Shown in pieces: positions 44,336-54,200 of a stretch of 64,000 nucleotides of DNA. A program made the translations under genes and the position numbers. How positions within the stretch are numbered: position 1 is the stretch's first letter; each line of letters starts with the position of its first letter. Under the pieces are notes generated by a model. It searched no databases and was not told where the DNA came from. It saw nothing but the letters and a program-made list of their open reading frames with translations. Source of the stretch: an uncultured Saprospiraceae bacterium (lineage in GTDB: Bacteria; Bacteroidota; Bacteroidia; Chitinophagales; Saprospiraceae). The stretch covers positions 205,932 to 269,931 of the forward strand of contig CALMSO010000026.1 in NCBI GenBank assembly GCA_937872385.1, read 5' to 3'.

Positions 44336-45674
44336 CTTTCAAAAACTGCAACGCCCGCCGCAGCTCCCGTCGTTGCTGAGGTTGTATATTTTTACCCGTT
44401 TGCTTATTATATAAGGCTATTACATCCGCTTCATATTCTTTATAAAATTCCGGGTCGAAATTGGCGAGGCTAAGGTTTTTCAATACATCCTCGATGTGGG
44501 TGCCGTTGCGTAGCCATTTTTCGCAGACTTCATGGCGGTAGCGCACGCCCATCAAGTTGAAACCGAGGATTTGACCGCTGTTTTTATCATACAAAAGCCG
44601 AATGCTCCTCTTGCCATCGGGGTGTTCCCAATACAGATTTTCATAATTTTCGGGCATCCGCGAGGAGGTAGGCACATCGCCATAGACTTGGTACTCGATG
44701 TCGAGAAATTTGGCAGAATTGAACCAAATACCTGGATTGTAAGGGATGCGCTTACCGCAAATATTATACGCGGCCGTTTCGCCGGCCATGCGCCCGGTGT
44801 ACCAGACAGCCTCGATGGCGCGTCGGCCCGGCTTAGGGTTGAGCAATTCTACACAGTCGCCTGCCGCATACACATCAGGGATGTTGGTTTCTAAAAAGTC
44901 ATTTACTTTAATGCCGCGCCCTATATCTAATCCACTGTTTTTCAAAAAATTAACATTTGGACTTACCCCAGCCGTCAGCCCTACGTAGCCGCACTCGATG
45001 CGCTCGCCGCTTTTGGTAATCACCGCGCAAGCCCGGCCCTTGCCATCGTCCACAATTTCCTGCAATTCCTCGCCCAGCCGCAGGTCGAAGCCATGCTCGC
45101 GGATGTGCCGCGTGACCATCGCCGATTCCTCTTCAGGCAGCACATTATCCCAGTAGAGTTTTTCGCGCACCAGCAGCGTCACCGGTATGTGCCGGGAGTG
45201 AAACATTTCCGCCATTTCAATGCCGATGAGGCCGCCGCCCACAATCACCGCCCGGTTTAGCCCTTTGCTAAACGCTTCCATATTTTCCAAATCCTGATAG
45301 CTGTACAAACCGCTTACGCCCTGCAAATCCTGCCCGGGCCAGCCGAATTTATTCGACTGCGACCCAGTGGCCAATAGTAGTTTATCATAGCGCAGGGGTT
45401 CGCCATTATCAAAATGCAGGTTTTTATGATCAAAATCTACTTTTTCTACGCGCGCGCGCCGCAGTTGGATGCGATTTTTTGACCAAAACCAGTCTTCGTA
45501 AGGCTTGGTATCCTGATAGCGCATGTGCCCCATGTAGATGTACATAAGCGCGGTGCGTGAGAAGAAGTGGTCTGTTTCGGCGGAAATGACCGTGATTTCA
45601 TGGTCGCTGAGTTTGCGGATGAAACGAGCCGCAGTGATGCCGGCGATGCCGTTTCCGATGATGGCGATGTGCAT
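44328..45674 (-). CDS. NAD(P)H/FAD-dependent oxidoreductase
   Basis: The 448-residue protein is a two-dinucleotide-binding flavoprotein. It has the FAD motif IIGNGIAGITAARFIRK at the start, the NAD(P)H motif VIVGGGLIGIEMAEMFHSR near residue 155, and the second FAD motif DVYAAGDCVEL near residue 285. There is no redox-active CxxC, so it belongs to the ferredoxin/rubredoxin-reductase and NirB-like group rather than the disulfide reductases. The C-terminal 120 residues contain a metal-free accessory domain with LLYDKNSGQILGFNLMG. It is encoded upstream of the membrane ferredoxin gene and probably feeds or takes electrons from it. Confidence 0.92.
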   Translation of the reverse strand: MHIAIIGNGIAGITAARFIRKLSDHEITVISAETDHFFSRTALMYIYMGHMRYQDTKPYEDWFWSKNRIQLRRARVEKVDFDHKNLHFDNGEPLRYDKLLLATGSQSNKFGWPGQDLQGVSGLYSYQDLENMEAFSKGLNRAVIVGGGLIGIEMAEMFHSRHIPVTLLVREKLYWDNVLPEEESAMVTRHIREHGFDLRLGEELQEIVDDGKGRACAVITKSGERIECGYVGLTAGVSPNVNFLKNSGLDIGRGIKVNDFLETNIPDVYAAGDCVELLNPKPGRRAIEAVWYTGRMAGETAAYNICGKRIPYNPGIWFNSAKFLDIEYQVYGDVPTSSRMPENYENLYWEHPDGKRSIRLLYDKNSGQILGFNLMGVRYRHEVCEKWLRNGTHIEDVLKNLSLANFDPEFYKEYEADVIALYNKQTGKNIQPQQRRELRRALQFLKGG

Positions 45675-45743
45675 ATAGGCAAAGGCGATTTGGTACGTAT
45701 AAAGCTACGAAAAAAACTTCTTGTTTAGTTTTTTTGTCAAATG

Positions 45744-45751
45744 CAAAAATA
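45744..45751 (-). promoter_or_regulatory. -7 promoter element for the oxidoreductase-ferredoxin pair
   Basis: The minus strand reads TATTTTTG, about 70 bp before the ATG at 45674. The expected -33 region coincides with an inverted repeat at 45772-45789. Confidence 0.45.
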
Positions 45752-45771
45752 GCAGCGCAAAGGGAGACAGG

Positions 45772-45789
45772 CTGTCCTCAAACGGACAG
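45772..45789. promoter_or_regulatory. possible operator: inverted repeat CTGTCC-N6-GGACAG
   Basis: A perfect 6+6 bp inverted repeat with 6-bp spacer lies in the 354-bp divergent intergenic region, just where the -33 region of the oxidoreductase promoter would be. It is not followed by a T run. This looks like a site for a dimeric regulator; the regulator is not identified. Confidence 0.4.
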
Positions 45790-45904
45790 TTTGGTATGTG
45801 TTTCCAAATTCTATTTGCGCAAAAATTTCGGGGTGCATCAGCGAATTTACTCATATTCCGAGCATTTTTGACCCTACAAAAACGGATTTTATACATACTG
45901 TTGC

Positions 45905-45912
45905 TATATTTG
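45905..45912 (+). promoter_or_regulatory. -7 promoter element for the deacylase gene
   Basis: TATATTTG matches TAnnTTTG about 117 bp before the ATG at 46029. The -33 TTTG is not at the usual spacing. Confidence 0.4.
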
Positions 45913-46028
45913 CCTTAACCCGCCGGATAAACCTGATTTTACCGCGTCAGGCAATCGGTGAATAACACCGTATCGCACTTCATTGCCCATAGCCGATTAT
46001 ACCTTATTCACCAAAAGCAGCATGTTTT

Positions 46029-47012
46029 ATGGATGACTTGTTATTACAGTTACAACAGGAAGATACGCAAGTAATTACCGAACTTAATCTCGAAGAACTG
46101 CCGCCCGGAGCCATTACCAAATGCTGGATGCACATCGTCACTAATGGCGTAGGCATGCCGGTTTATGTGCCCGTCATTGTGGCGCGCGGATCGCAACCTG
46201 GCAAGACGCTCGGATTTACCGCTGCGTTGCACGGCAATGAACTGAACGGCATTTCGCTTATTCAACGGCTCTTTGCGGAATTGAATGTGCAGCGCCTACG
46301 CGGGACAGTTATAGGAGTGCCTGTAGTGAATACGCCAGCGTTATTGCACAACGAGCGCTGCTTCTCTGATGGCACCGATTTGAATCAAGTAATGCCTGGC
46401 CGCCCCGATGGCAATACCAGCGAAGTCTATGCCCATCGCATTCTTCAGCGTTTGGTTAGCCACTTCGACTATTTGGTGGACATTCACACGGCCAGTTTTG
46501 GCCGCGTCAATTCGTATTTCATCCGTGCCGATTTGCACGACCCAGTGGCGCATCGTATGGCTATGCTACAAAACGCCCAAATCATCATCCACAATCCACC
46601 TTCCGACGGCACCCTGCGCGGGGCAGCGGCTTCTATGGGTATCAAAGCCGTCACGCTTGAAATGGGTACGCCCAATACCTTTCAAAAAGATTTGGTGCGA
46701 CACGCGCTGAGCGGGTTGCATAATCTGCTGAGCTATTTGCAAATGAACGGGCACGACTTCGAAGCAGCCGAACATCCGCCAGTGGTTTGCCAGCATTCTT
46801 ACTGGCTTTATACCGATACGGGCGGCATCTTGTCGGTGCATCCGCAGTTGACGGATTTTGTCAGAAAGGGCGAGAAAATTGCTACCCTGCGTAATATTTT
46901 TGGGGATACGGTGAAGGAATACTTCGCGCCAGAAGACGGCATTGTAGTTGGCAAAAGCGTTTGCCCGGTCAATCAAACTGGCGGCCGCATCCTGCATTTG
47001 GGGGTTTTATAA
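46029..47012 (+). CDS. succinylglutamate desuccinylase/aspartoacylase family deacylase
   Basis: The 327-residue M14-like zinc enzyme has the HxxE zinc motif in AALHGNELNG (His68, Glu71), the third zinc ligand His153 in VDIHTASFG, DLNQVMPGRPDG (substrate carboxylate) and a likely catalytic Glu in LEMGTPNTF. Such enzymes hydrolyse N-acyl groups from amino acids or related compounds. The C-terminal domain with YTDTGGILSVHPQ and VREKGEKIATL-like turns is a biotinyl-like barrel seen in this family. The substrate is not known. Its stop overlaps by 6 bp with that of the convergent Rieske gene. Confidence 0.9.
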   Translation: MDDLLLQLQQEDTQVITELNLEELPPGAITKCWMHIVTNGVGMPVYVPVIVARGSQPGKTLGFTAALHGNELNGISLIQRLFAELNVQRLRGTVIGVPVVNTPALLHNERCFSDGTDLNQVMPGRPDGNTSEVYAHRILQRLVSHFDYLVDIHTASFGRVNSYFIRADLHDPVAHRMAMLQNAQIIIHNPPSDGTLRGAAASMGIKAVTLEMGTPNTFQKDLVRHALSGLHNLLSYLQMNGHDFEAAEHPPVVCQHSYWLYTDTGGILSVHPQLTDFVRKGEKIATLRNIFGDTVKEYFAPEDGIVVGKSVCPVNQTGGRILHLGVL

Positions 47013-48086
47013 AAACGAAGCTACCAAACGGTGAAAATGGTGCACTCCCTGCTCTTGCGTTGGCGAGAAGCGCCCGTGCTGATAAAAACGCGATTGTAGC
47101 CCCCGCTGCACGCTCTCCACAACGGCGTCGTCTTCCAGTTCGGTCTGGTCAATACGATTTACCGCTCGATGAGAAGTAGTATCGCCAAAATAAAGCGTAC
47201 GGTAACGGATGGCGGTGCGCCGATGGCTGAGCGGCTCTACTACATTCATAGATAGTCCCCAGGGATAAAAATTGAGCATCAGGTTAGGGAACAGCCAAAA
47301 GTAGTAAGCATAAACCTGCTTGCCGTAGTCGGGCGCGTCGGGCGGTAGGTCGAAACAGGGTTCGCCTTCTTTGGCAATGCCTACCTGTAAATTGCAATAA
47401 TCGAAAATCTCATATTCATAGCTGCCAAAGTCTAAGGCCTGGTTCAGGGCCGGATGCACAAAAGGAATATGAAAACCTTCCAAATAATTGTCGCAATACA
47501 GCGCCCAGTTGGCTTCAATGAAATAATCTTTGGAATCTTGCGGTGCCAATTGCAATGTGTCTAAGGGGAGCCAGCCGATGCGTTCTCGGATGGGGCGAGT
47601 CATTTCCGCAAAGTCATTTTTCGGATCGAGCGAAACAAAGAGCATGCCCATCCATTCGACAAAGGGAATTTTTGCCAAGTCGTCCATGGGCGTAGGAAAG
47701 TTGGCTGTTTCCCGAAATTCGGGCATACTTTTGAAAGCTCCATCGAGGTGGAAGCAGCGCCCATGATAACCGCAGGAAAGCAGACGACTTTGGCCGGGTT
47801 GTTCTATCACTATTTTGCCCCGATGGGTGCATACATTCGATAGGCAGTGCAATGTTCCTGCTGCATCTTTAGTGAAAACCAGCGGCTCGTTCAGCACATC
47901 GGGCAGCAGGGTGCAAGGATATACGCTCAGCGGCTCGCGCAGGTGCGTAGTGTCGGCGGCGTAGAGCCAGGTATGGGCAAAGATTTTTTCTCGAACCTGG
48001 GCAAAGACCTCCGGGCTGTTGTAGAAAGCTCCGGGCAGGGTATTCGACTGGCGGATGTCTTCGTGAATGTGAAACGGCTTGGTCAT
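47007..48086 (-). CDS. Rieske non-heme iron oxygenase alpha subunit (ring-hydroxylating/amine-oxygenase type)
   Basis: The 359-residue protein has the Rieske [2Fe-2S] ligands in CTHRG (Cys86, His88) and CGYHG (Cys105, His108) and the mononuclear iron ligands in DNYLEGFHIPFVH (His206, His211). The bridge residue before the first His is Glu203 rather than the usual Asp; Glu at this place is known from carnitine monooxygenase CntA. This and the length favour a choline/betaine/carnitine-like monooxygenase group over aromatic dioxygenases. The reductase is not encoded directly next to it. A substrate cannot be given. Confidence 0.9.
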   Translation of the reverse strand: MTKPFHIHEDIRQSNTLPGAFYNSPEVFAQVREKIFAHTWLYAADTTHLREPLSVYPCTLLPDVLNEPLVFTKDAAGTLHCLSNVCTHRGKIVIEQPGQSRLLSCGYHGRCFHLDGAFKSMPEFRETANFPTPMDDLAKIPFVEWMGMLFVSLDPKNDFAEMTRPIRERIGWLPLDTLQLAPQDSKDYFIEANWALYCDNYLEGFHIPFVHPALNQALDFGSYEYEIFDYCNLQVGIAKEGEPCFDLPPDAPDYGKQVYAYYFWLFPNLMLNFYPWGLSMNVVEPLSHRRTAIRYRTLYFGDTTSHRAVNRIDQTELEDDAVVESVQRGLQSRFYQHGRFSPTQEQGVHHFHRLVASFL

Positions 48087-48156
48087 GGCATTTTTTTGCC
48101 AAAATAAGCCCCGAAACCGAAAACAAGGTTCTAATACGCTGCATTTTTTACAATTT

Positions 48157-49476
48157 TTACCGGAACAACAGGTTTAGCCCTACACGTACGTTGGCGCTGT
48201 TGCTGTCTTTGGGGCGCAGTGCGCTCAGCAGGTTGTCGGTCATGGTAATAATTTGTAGCGGCCCGAACTGCATGGTCGTATTCACACCGAGGTTGTCAAA
48301 GCGCTCATTGCGAAACGCGTAAGTTGCGCCAGCATCCAGCCAGTCAAACAATTGTACGTTGGCTCCGGCCGCCACCGCCGGAAAAGTTTCGCCGCGCCAG
48401 GTTTCGCTGTAAATCAGGGCACCAAGACGCCAGGTTTCATTCAGTTGGTACGTACCGCTTAGGTAGTAGCGCAGGGGCAGGCGGGAGGTATAGGCATTGT
48501 TAGTTTCTACAAAGTCGTAAAGATTCAGCAGGGTGTCAATAGCATTGCCTACTTCGCCTTCTTTATTGACAATAGCCGGCGCCACATCTAAGCCCGTGAA
48601 TTCGTAAACACCGTTCAGGCTATAATTCTGAACCCCATCCTTCCAGCGAATGATACCGCCCAGGTCGAGCACACTGGCAGCTATATCGAATTTGCCCAAT
48701 TGCCATTGCAATCCGAAATCAAAAGCCAAACCTTGGTTGCGCGTCAGCAAATCTTGGGTAGAAAAGCTACCAAATTCGTAATTGACCGCCAGATTGCGCA
48801 AGCCATCGTATTGGATAGAGCCGGTGCTGTTGAGTCGAAAATCGGCATCAAGTGTGAGCTGGTAAGCTTCCTCATCGGTGAAAAGCCCCAGCCGGGTACG
48901 ATCGGTCGAAATATCGCCAAAACCATTGAACCACTTGGCGCGCGCGCCGATGGTGATGTTTTTGGTGAGGGGTAGCGCTGCCCCAGCAAAAAAGGTATTG
49001 TAGCCAAAAAGCTGAAGATCGGTACTGAAGTCCACCCGTTGTCCCACAAACTGTGCATTGCCTTGCCAGATAAGCTGTGGCAGCGTTTTCGGGTAATTGA
49101 TAAAAGCATTGAACTGCACCGAGTGGCCCGCGCTGAGCAGCACTTTCCCGAAACGCATTCCAATGCTAAAGGTCTCTACTTCGAGGTGTTCGCGGATGCG
49201 ATTTCGGTCGTCGAGGCGAGCGATGACATTGTCAATATTCAGGACGTAGCCGCCATTGTCAGCCGGTGTTACCAGATCACTGTAAGTAATATTTTCAATA
49301 CTCAAACCATTGTAAACACCGGGCAACCCGATCACAAGGCGTGCTTCGGGTAGGAGCGCCGGATTGGTTTTGTTGGCTTGCCAAACGCCACGCATCAAAT
49401 GCGTACCCAACTCCTGCTGTGCCATAAGACCCGCCCCTACAGATGTTATGATGAGAACCAAAAGAATTTTTTTCAT
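48157..49476 (-). CDS. DUF5723 family outer membrane beta-barrel protein
   Basis: The 439-residue protein has a signal peptide (about 1-19, ending GLMAQ) and then GTHLMRGVWQANKTNPALLPE, the typical start of DUF5723 proteins. The rest is beta-strand rich with alternate hydrophobic residues and ends in VRVGLNLLFR, a final strand with C-terminal aromatic near the end, as in outer membrane barrels related to PorV/FadL. It lies 38 bp downstream of the lipoprotein gene on the same strand, so the pair is probably co-transcribed. The cargo or function is unknown. Confidence 0.87.
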   Translation of the reverse strand: MKKILLVLIITSVGAGLMAQQELGTHLMRGVWQANKTNPALLPEARLVIGLPGVYNGLSIENITYSDLVTPADNGGYVLNIDNVIARLDDRNRIREHLEVETFSIGMRFGKVLLSAGHSVQFNAFINYPKTLPQLIWQGNAQFVGQRVDFSTDLQLFGYNTFFAGAALPLTKNITIGARAKWFNGFGDISTDRTRLGLFTDEEAYQLTLDADFRLNSTGSIQYDGLRNLAVNYEFGSFSTQDLLTRNQGLAFDFGLQWQLGKFDIAASVLDLGGIIRWKDGVQNYSLNGVYEFTGLDVAPAIVNKEGEVGNAIDTLLNLYDFVETNNAYTSRLPLRYYLSGTYQLNETWRLGALIYSETWRGETFPAVAAGANVQLFDWLDAGATYAFRNERFDNLGVNTTMQFGPLQIITMTDNLLSALRPKDSNSANVRVGLNLLFR

Positions 49477-49514
49477 TTTGTATGGTTTGTGCTTTGCGGT
49501 TTGTTTCCCATCGG

Positions 49515-51056
49515 CTATTTCCGTACGCCTAATTTGGCACCAATTTTCACCTTCACGTCTTGTTGGCTGAATAATTTGACCGATTTTGTGCCATTGTTAA
49601 GTGAAGAAATAGCCGTGTTGAGTAGCAGCCGCACCGACTCATCCTTGATGCGCTCAAAGCGCGGGCCGCTATAAAAGGCGTAGCTTACGGTACGGGTTTC
49701 GCCGGTGACGAGGCCCTGTGCGTCCACGGGTGCGGCTTCGGCAAAGCGCTGGGGCGCAGCCAAGAGCGAATCAATGATCTGGTTATTGCTATCGAGGAAA
49801 TAGGCCTGAATATCAATTGCCAGCGGAATGGCATTGTCCACAACGACCTTGAATTCGACGTCGCTAACATCGGTGTAGTTTTTAAAATCTACAGCAAAAT
49901 TCTCCACCGCAACAAATCCGCTCGCTTGGCCATACATGGGCAGCTCCACTTCCATGTTTACGCGGTAGTAGCTGTCTTCGGCAATAAACCCCCGTATGCC
50001 GGGGTCATTGTCGGGATTGGTAATGGCATCCACATCGTAGTCAATCGCAATAGGTCCCGCACCGAGAATGACGTCAATATTGGAGTTTTGTTTTGTAAAT
50101 GAAAAAGCGCCGGTTTTTACCTGTCCTACCTCGTTGAAGCCAGGGTAAGGAAAGTCAATGCCATTGTCCACAAAAATGCTTTTGAGCGGTAGCACATCCT
50201 TTTTTACAGTGATGACATTGAGGGCGTTGACGACCGAGCGGGTCGGGATGCCAAACGAATTTTCTACTAAAAGTGTAATGCGTGGCTCTTCAAAATAAAT
50301 GTCGCCCCGTATCCAGTTGTCAAAAAAGTCAATGGACAAGGTATCGCGCGTGCCTTCGTACAGGAAATTGCCAAAGTAGCCTTCGGCATAGCTGAATTCT
50401 AAGTCTTGCAGACGAAGAAATACACTCGACAGGGTATCTTTTTGCCCGCTGGCACGAATAGCTTCGTATTGTACGTAAATCGAATCGTTTTCGGTAGCAA
50501 TGGTATAACCAGCTAAAGAAGCAGGGAATAGCAAATTGGTGCCCGCAGGAGCATTGCCGCTACCGCTGTAGCCCGACACCGTTTGCCGGAAAACGAGCGG
50601 TACGCCGCCTTTGGTCACCTGTGGGAAAGTCATGGTCACGGTTACCATTTCTGAGTGGCGATTTTCAAAAAAATAAATCATGGAGCCTTTTTTCAAATCG
50701 AGGCGGTCTATCTCCAACCCATCAGGTGAGGCAAAGGGCAGTGCCATGAAAGGACTGCTGACCGGTATAATGGGGGGCAGGGCTGCATTGATTTGGTTGA
50801 AAATATCTTGGCTGTTTTGGGTGACGACTTCCTGCTGATAGCGAAAGCGAAACAACCCGTCGGGATCAATGGTCAGGGAGCCAATGGTTTCAAAATCTCG
50901 CAAAATGTCGCGCATGGTGGTGCGGGTATCTACAAGCGGTACGGCGTATTCCGCATCGAAATCCACCCGGCGGATGTCTTCCAGTTCATCAAATTGATTG
51001 CAGCCGGCTAACACCATCAATGAGGCAAAGATTGCCGTAAGGTAGTTGTTTTTCAT
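49515..51056 (-). CDS. large lipoprotein of unknown function
   Basis: The 513-residue protein starts with a lipoprotein signal (MKNNYLTAIFASLMVLAGC). It begins the mature part with FDELEDIRRVDFDAEYAVPLVDTRTTMRD and is then mostly beta strands, with no catalytic motif that can be recognised. It probably sits at the outer membrane together with the barrel protein encoded next. The ATG at 51056 is favoured (51062 is also possible); the long upstream in-frame extension to 51191 would destroy the lipoprotein signal. Similar gene pairs occur in Bacteroidota; I cannot name a function. Confidence 0.82.
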   Translation of the reverse strand: MKNNYLTAIFASLMVLAGCNQFDELEDIRRVDFDAEYAVPLVDTRTTMRDILRDFETIGSLTIDPDGLFRFRYQQEVVTQNSQDIFNQINAALPPIIPVSSPFMALPFASPDGLEIDRLDLKKGSMIYFFENRHSEMVTVTMTFPQVTKGGVPLVFRQTVSGYSGSGNAPAGTNLLFPASLAGYTIATENDSIYVQYEAIRASGQKDTLSSVFLRLQDLEFSYAEGYFGNFLYEGTRDTLSIDFFDNWIRGDIYFEEPRITLLVENSFGIPTRSVVNALNVITVKKDVLPLKSIFVDNGIDFPYPGFNEVGQVKTGAFSFTKQNSNIDVILGAGPIAIDYDVDAITNPDNDPGIRGFIAEDSYYRVNMEVELPMYGQASGFVAVENFAVDFKNYTDVSDVEFKVVVDNAIPLAIDIQAYFLDSNNQIIDSLLAAPQRFAEAAPVDAQGLVTGETRTVSYAFYSGPRFERIKDESVRLLLNTAISSLNNGTKSVKLFSQQDVKVKIGAKLGVRK

Positions 51057-51219
51057 AGTCATGTTGGTCTGTATAAGTATTCGACTCCTGTATTTCGGTG
51101 TCTTTTTTGTTTGGTGTTCATGGTCTGAAGCCCTTTGCAAAAACATTGTACTTTCAAACACTCCACAGGGGTGCTTTAGTATTTGCGGCAAGCAATAAAT
51201 TGGCGGCAGAGCGACAAAA

Positions 51220-54200
51220 TCAAAGTTCCTGTAGGGCGCGTTGAATGGCTTCCTGTGGCATGTTGGGCCAGCTGAGCATTGTTTGCAAGGCTTTCATTAC
51301 CGTCTTGCGGTCGCTGTGGTTTTTGCCAGCGCGCAAGAAATTGTCAAGATAGGTGCTATTGGTGGGGTCTAATTGTATCGCCTGTATGAAAAAAGGCAGG
51401 GCTTCGTCGTAGCGTTGTTGTGCAAGCAGGACGTTGCCGATACGATCGTGAAAAACCGGGCTGTCGGGTGCTAGGGCTAAGGCACGCTCGTAGGCAATAC
51501 GGGCCTTGTCCCATGCTTGTTGGCGTTCAAAAATGAAGGCGACATTGTCGTAGTAAACGGTTTTGTGCGGATTGTATGCGATGGCTTGTTCAAAATATTC
51601 GAGTGCGCGGGTTTCGTCGTTGATTTTTAGGTACAAATTGCCGAGGCGATTGTAATAAGTGTCCTTGTCTTCTGCCAAGTCAAGTGCTTGAAAATAGGCA
51701 GTTTCTGCCTCGTCCCAGCGTTGCGCCCGCTCGTAGGCCAGCCCCAAGTTGTCGTGATAAACGGCTTCCGCGTTGTATTGGTTAATGGCTTCGCGGTATT
51801 GTAAAATAGCCAAATCCGTCTGTTGCAAACTATAATAAAACACGCCCAAGCGATTGTGATAGCGATGCTGCTCGGCGGGTGGAGCTACGGCCAGCGCTTG
51901 CTGATAGGCTTGCAGGGCATCATTGGTTTCGCCGGTTTTTTCGTAGGCAAGGCCGAGGTTTTCCCACATGACGGGGTCTTCCTGCGTCAGGTTGGCCGCT
52001 TGCGCAAAATAGTGCGCAGCTTGGTCATAAGCGCCATACCGGAAAAAAATTAGTCCCAGCCGATTAAAGCAACGTCCATTATCGGGTTCCAGCTCTATGA
52101 CTCGCTGGTAGGCATTGGCTGCTTGCTCGATTTGGCCGAGTCCTTCCTGTGCCAGCCCCAGGTTTTCGTGATAAACGCCTACTTCAGGATCCGCGTCTAT
52201 GGCTTGCTGATAGGCTTCCGCGGCGCGGGTGTTGTCGCCGCTGCGGTACCATAAATTGCCGATGGCATTGTGATAAAAAGCTTTGTTATCGCTGTGGTGC
52301 AGGGCTTCGGTCATGGTGGTTAAGGCGGCTTCGGTCTGCCCCAGGTTGCCTAATGCAGTGGCTAAATTTTCGTAGCCCACAGGGTCGTTTGGGCGTAGTG
52401 CAATGGTCTGCCGGAAGAGTGCTTCGGCGGTTGTCGGGTCGTTTTGTTGCAAGGCAATCAGCCCCAGTTTATTGATATAAATGGCATTGTCGGGCGATAA
52501 AGACAAGGCTTTATGATAGGCAGCAGCGGCCTGGTCGTATTGCTGCAGCATTTCTAGCGCGAGACCGAGGTTTTCGTGATAAACAGCAATAGCATCATTG
52601 TGGGCAATGGCTGCTTGGTAGTTTGTCACTGCGGCTTCATATTGCGCCAGCCGATAATAATGTACTCCAAGCCGATTGTAATAGAGGTCTTTTTCTGCGA
52701 TCGGGGCTATTTCGATGGCTTTTTTGAAAACGGTTTCGGCTTCCGTCCATTGGCCCAGCCCTTCGTGGGCCAGTCCGAGGTTTTCAAAATAAACAGCTTT
52801 GGGCTGCTCCGCAATCGCTTGCTGATAAAAGTCAATCGCTTCGGCGTGCCGTTCGCGGCGGTAGCAAAATATTCCCAGCCGGTTGGCATAGGTATCTTTG
52901 GCCTGTGCAGCTACGGTCAAGGCCTGCCGAAAGGCTTGCTCGGCTTCTATGTACTGCCCAAGGTGCTCGGAGGCCAGCCCCAGGTTTTCATAGCCCACGG
53001 GGTCGTCGGGAGCGCGCTCAGTGGCTTCTACATAGTATATACGCGCCTGCTCGTACTGCTCCTGCCGGTAAAAAAAGGTACCTAAGCGGTTGCGGTAAAG
53101 GGCATTTTCTGGTTCTAAGGCAATGCTGCGCCGATAATGTGTTTCGGCATCCGACCATTTTTCGGCTTTTTCAAAAGCGAGACCGATATTGTCGTGGTAA
53201 AGGGCATAATCATTGCGCCGGTCAATGGCTTGCTGATATAGTTCGATCGCTTCCGCGAAACGTTCTTGTTTGTAAAATAGCAGTCCGAGATTGTTCAGAT
53301 ACACATCAAGACTTGAGTCCTTGAGGGCAATTGCCTGCCGGAGAGCTTGCTCGGCTTCGTGCCATTGGCCTTGTCGCTCCAGCGCGAGGGCTAAGGTGTC
53401 TAATGCAGTGGCAAACTCCGGGTTGTGTGCAATCGCTTGTTGGGCGTGGGTTGCTGCTTCTTGCGGCCGATTGAGTTGCAGATAGAGCCGGGCAATTTTG
53501 TTGTGCTGGGCAGGGTCGAAGTGTGCCGCTTGCTGGTAAGATGCCACCGCTTTTTCAAGCTGCCCCAGCAATTCGTAAGCGAAGCCCGCATTGCTGTAAT
53601 AGAGCGCATAACCGGGGTCGCGCTCAATCGCTTGATCGTATTGCGCAATGGCTTGCTCATATTGTTCGCGGTTGTGATAAAAAACGCCGAGGTCATTGTA
53701 ATATCCGGCATTGTCGGGATTCAATCTAATTGCCTTTTGATAGGCAGCTTCGGCCGCATCGAATTGATTGGTGAATTCTAACGCTAAGGCTAAATTGTTA
53801 TGATAAACGGCGTTGTCGGGTGCCAGTTCAATGGCTCGCTGGTAGTGTGTAATGGCCGTTTCGTATTGTTGCTGGTTATAAAAAAATATGCCGAGTCGGT
53901 TGTGGGTCACTGGATTATCGGAGGCTAAGGCCACTGCTTTGCGGTAAGCGGCTTCAGCTTCCTCAAGCATACCTGCCGATTCGGATGCCAAGCCGAGATT
54001 TTCGAGATAAATAATGTTTTCGGGTTGGAGCGCAAGGGCTTTTTTATAATGTTGAATAGCTTCTTCGTCCTGTTTTTGCTGATAGCAAATAACTCCCGCC
54101 CGGTTTTGGAAATCGGCTTCCCAGGTTTCACCTTTGATGATGCGGATGGTTTGGAGCAGGTCAATGGCTTTGCGCCAATCGGTGCTATTTTTGAGGGATT

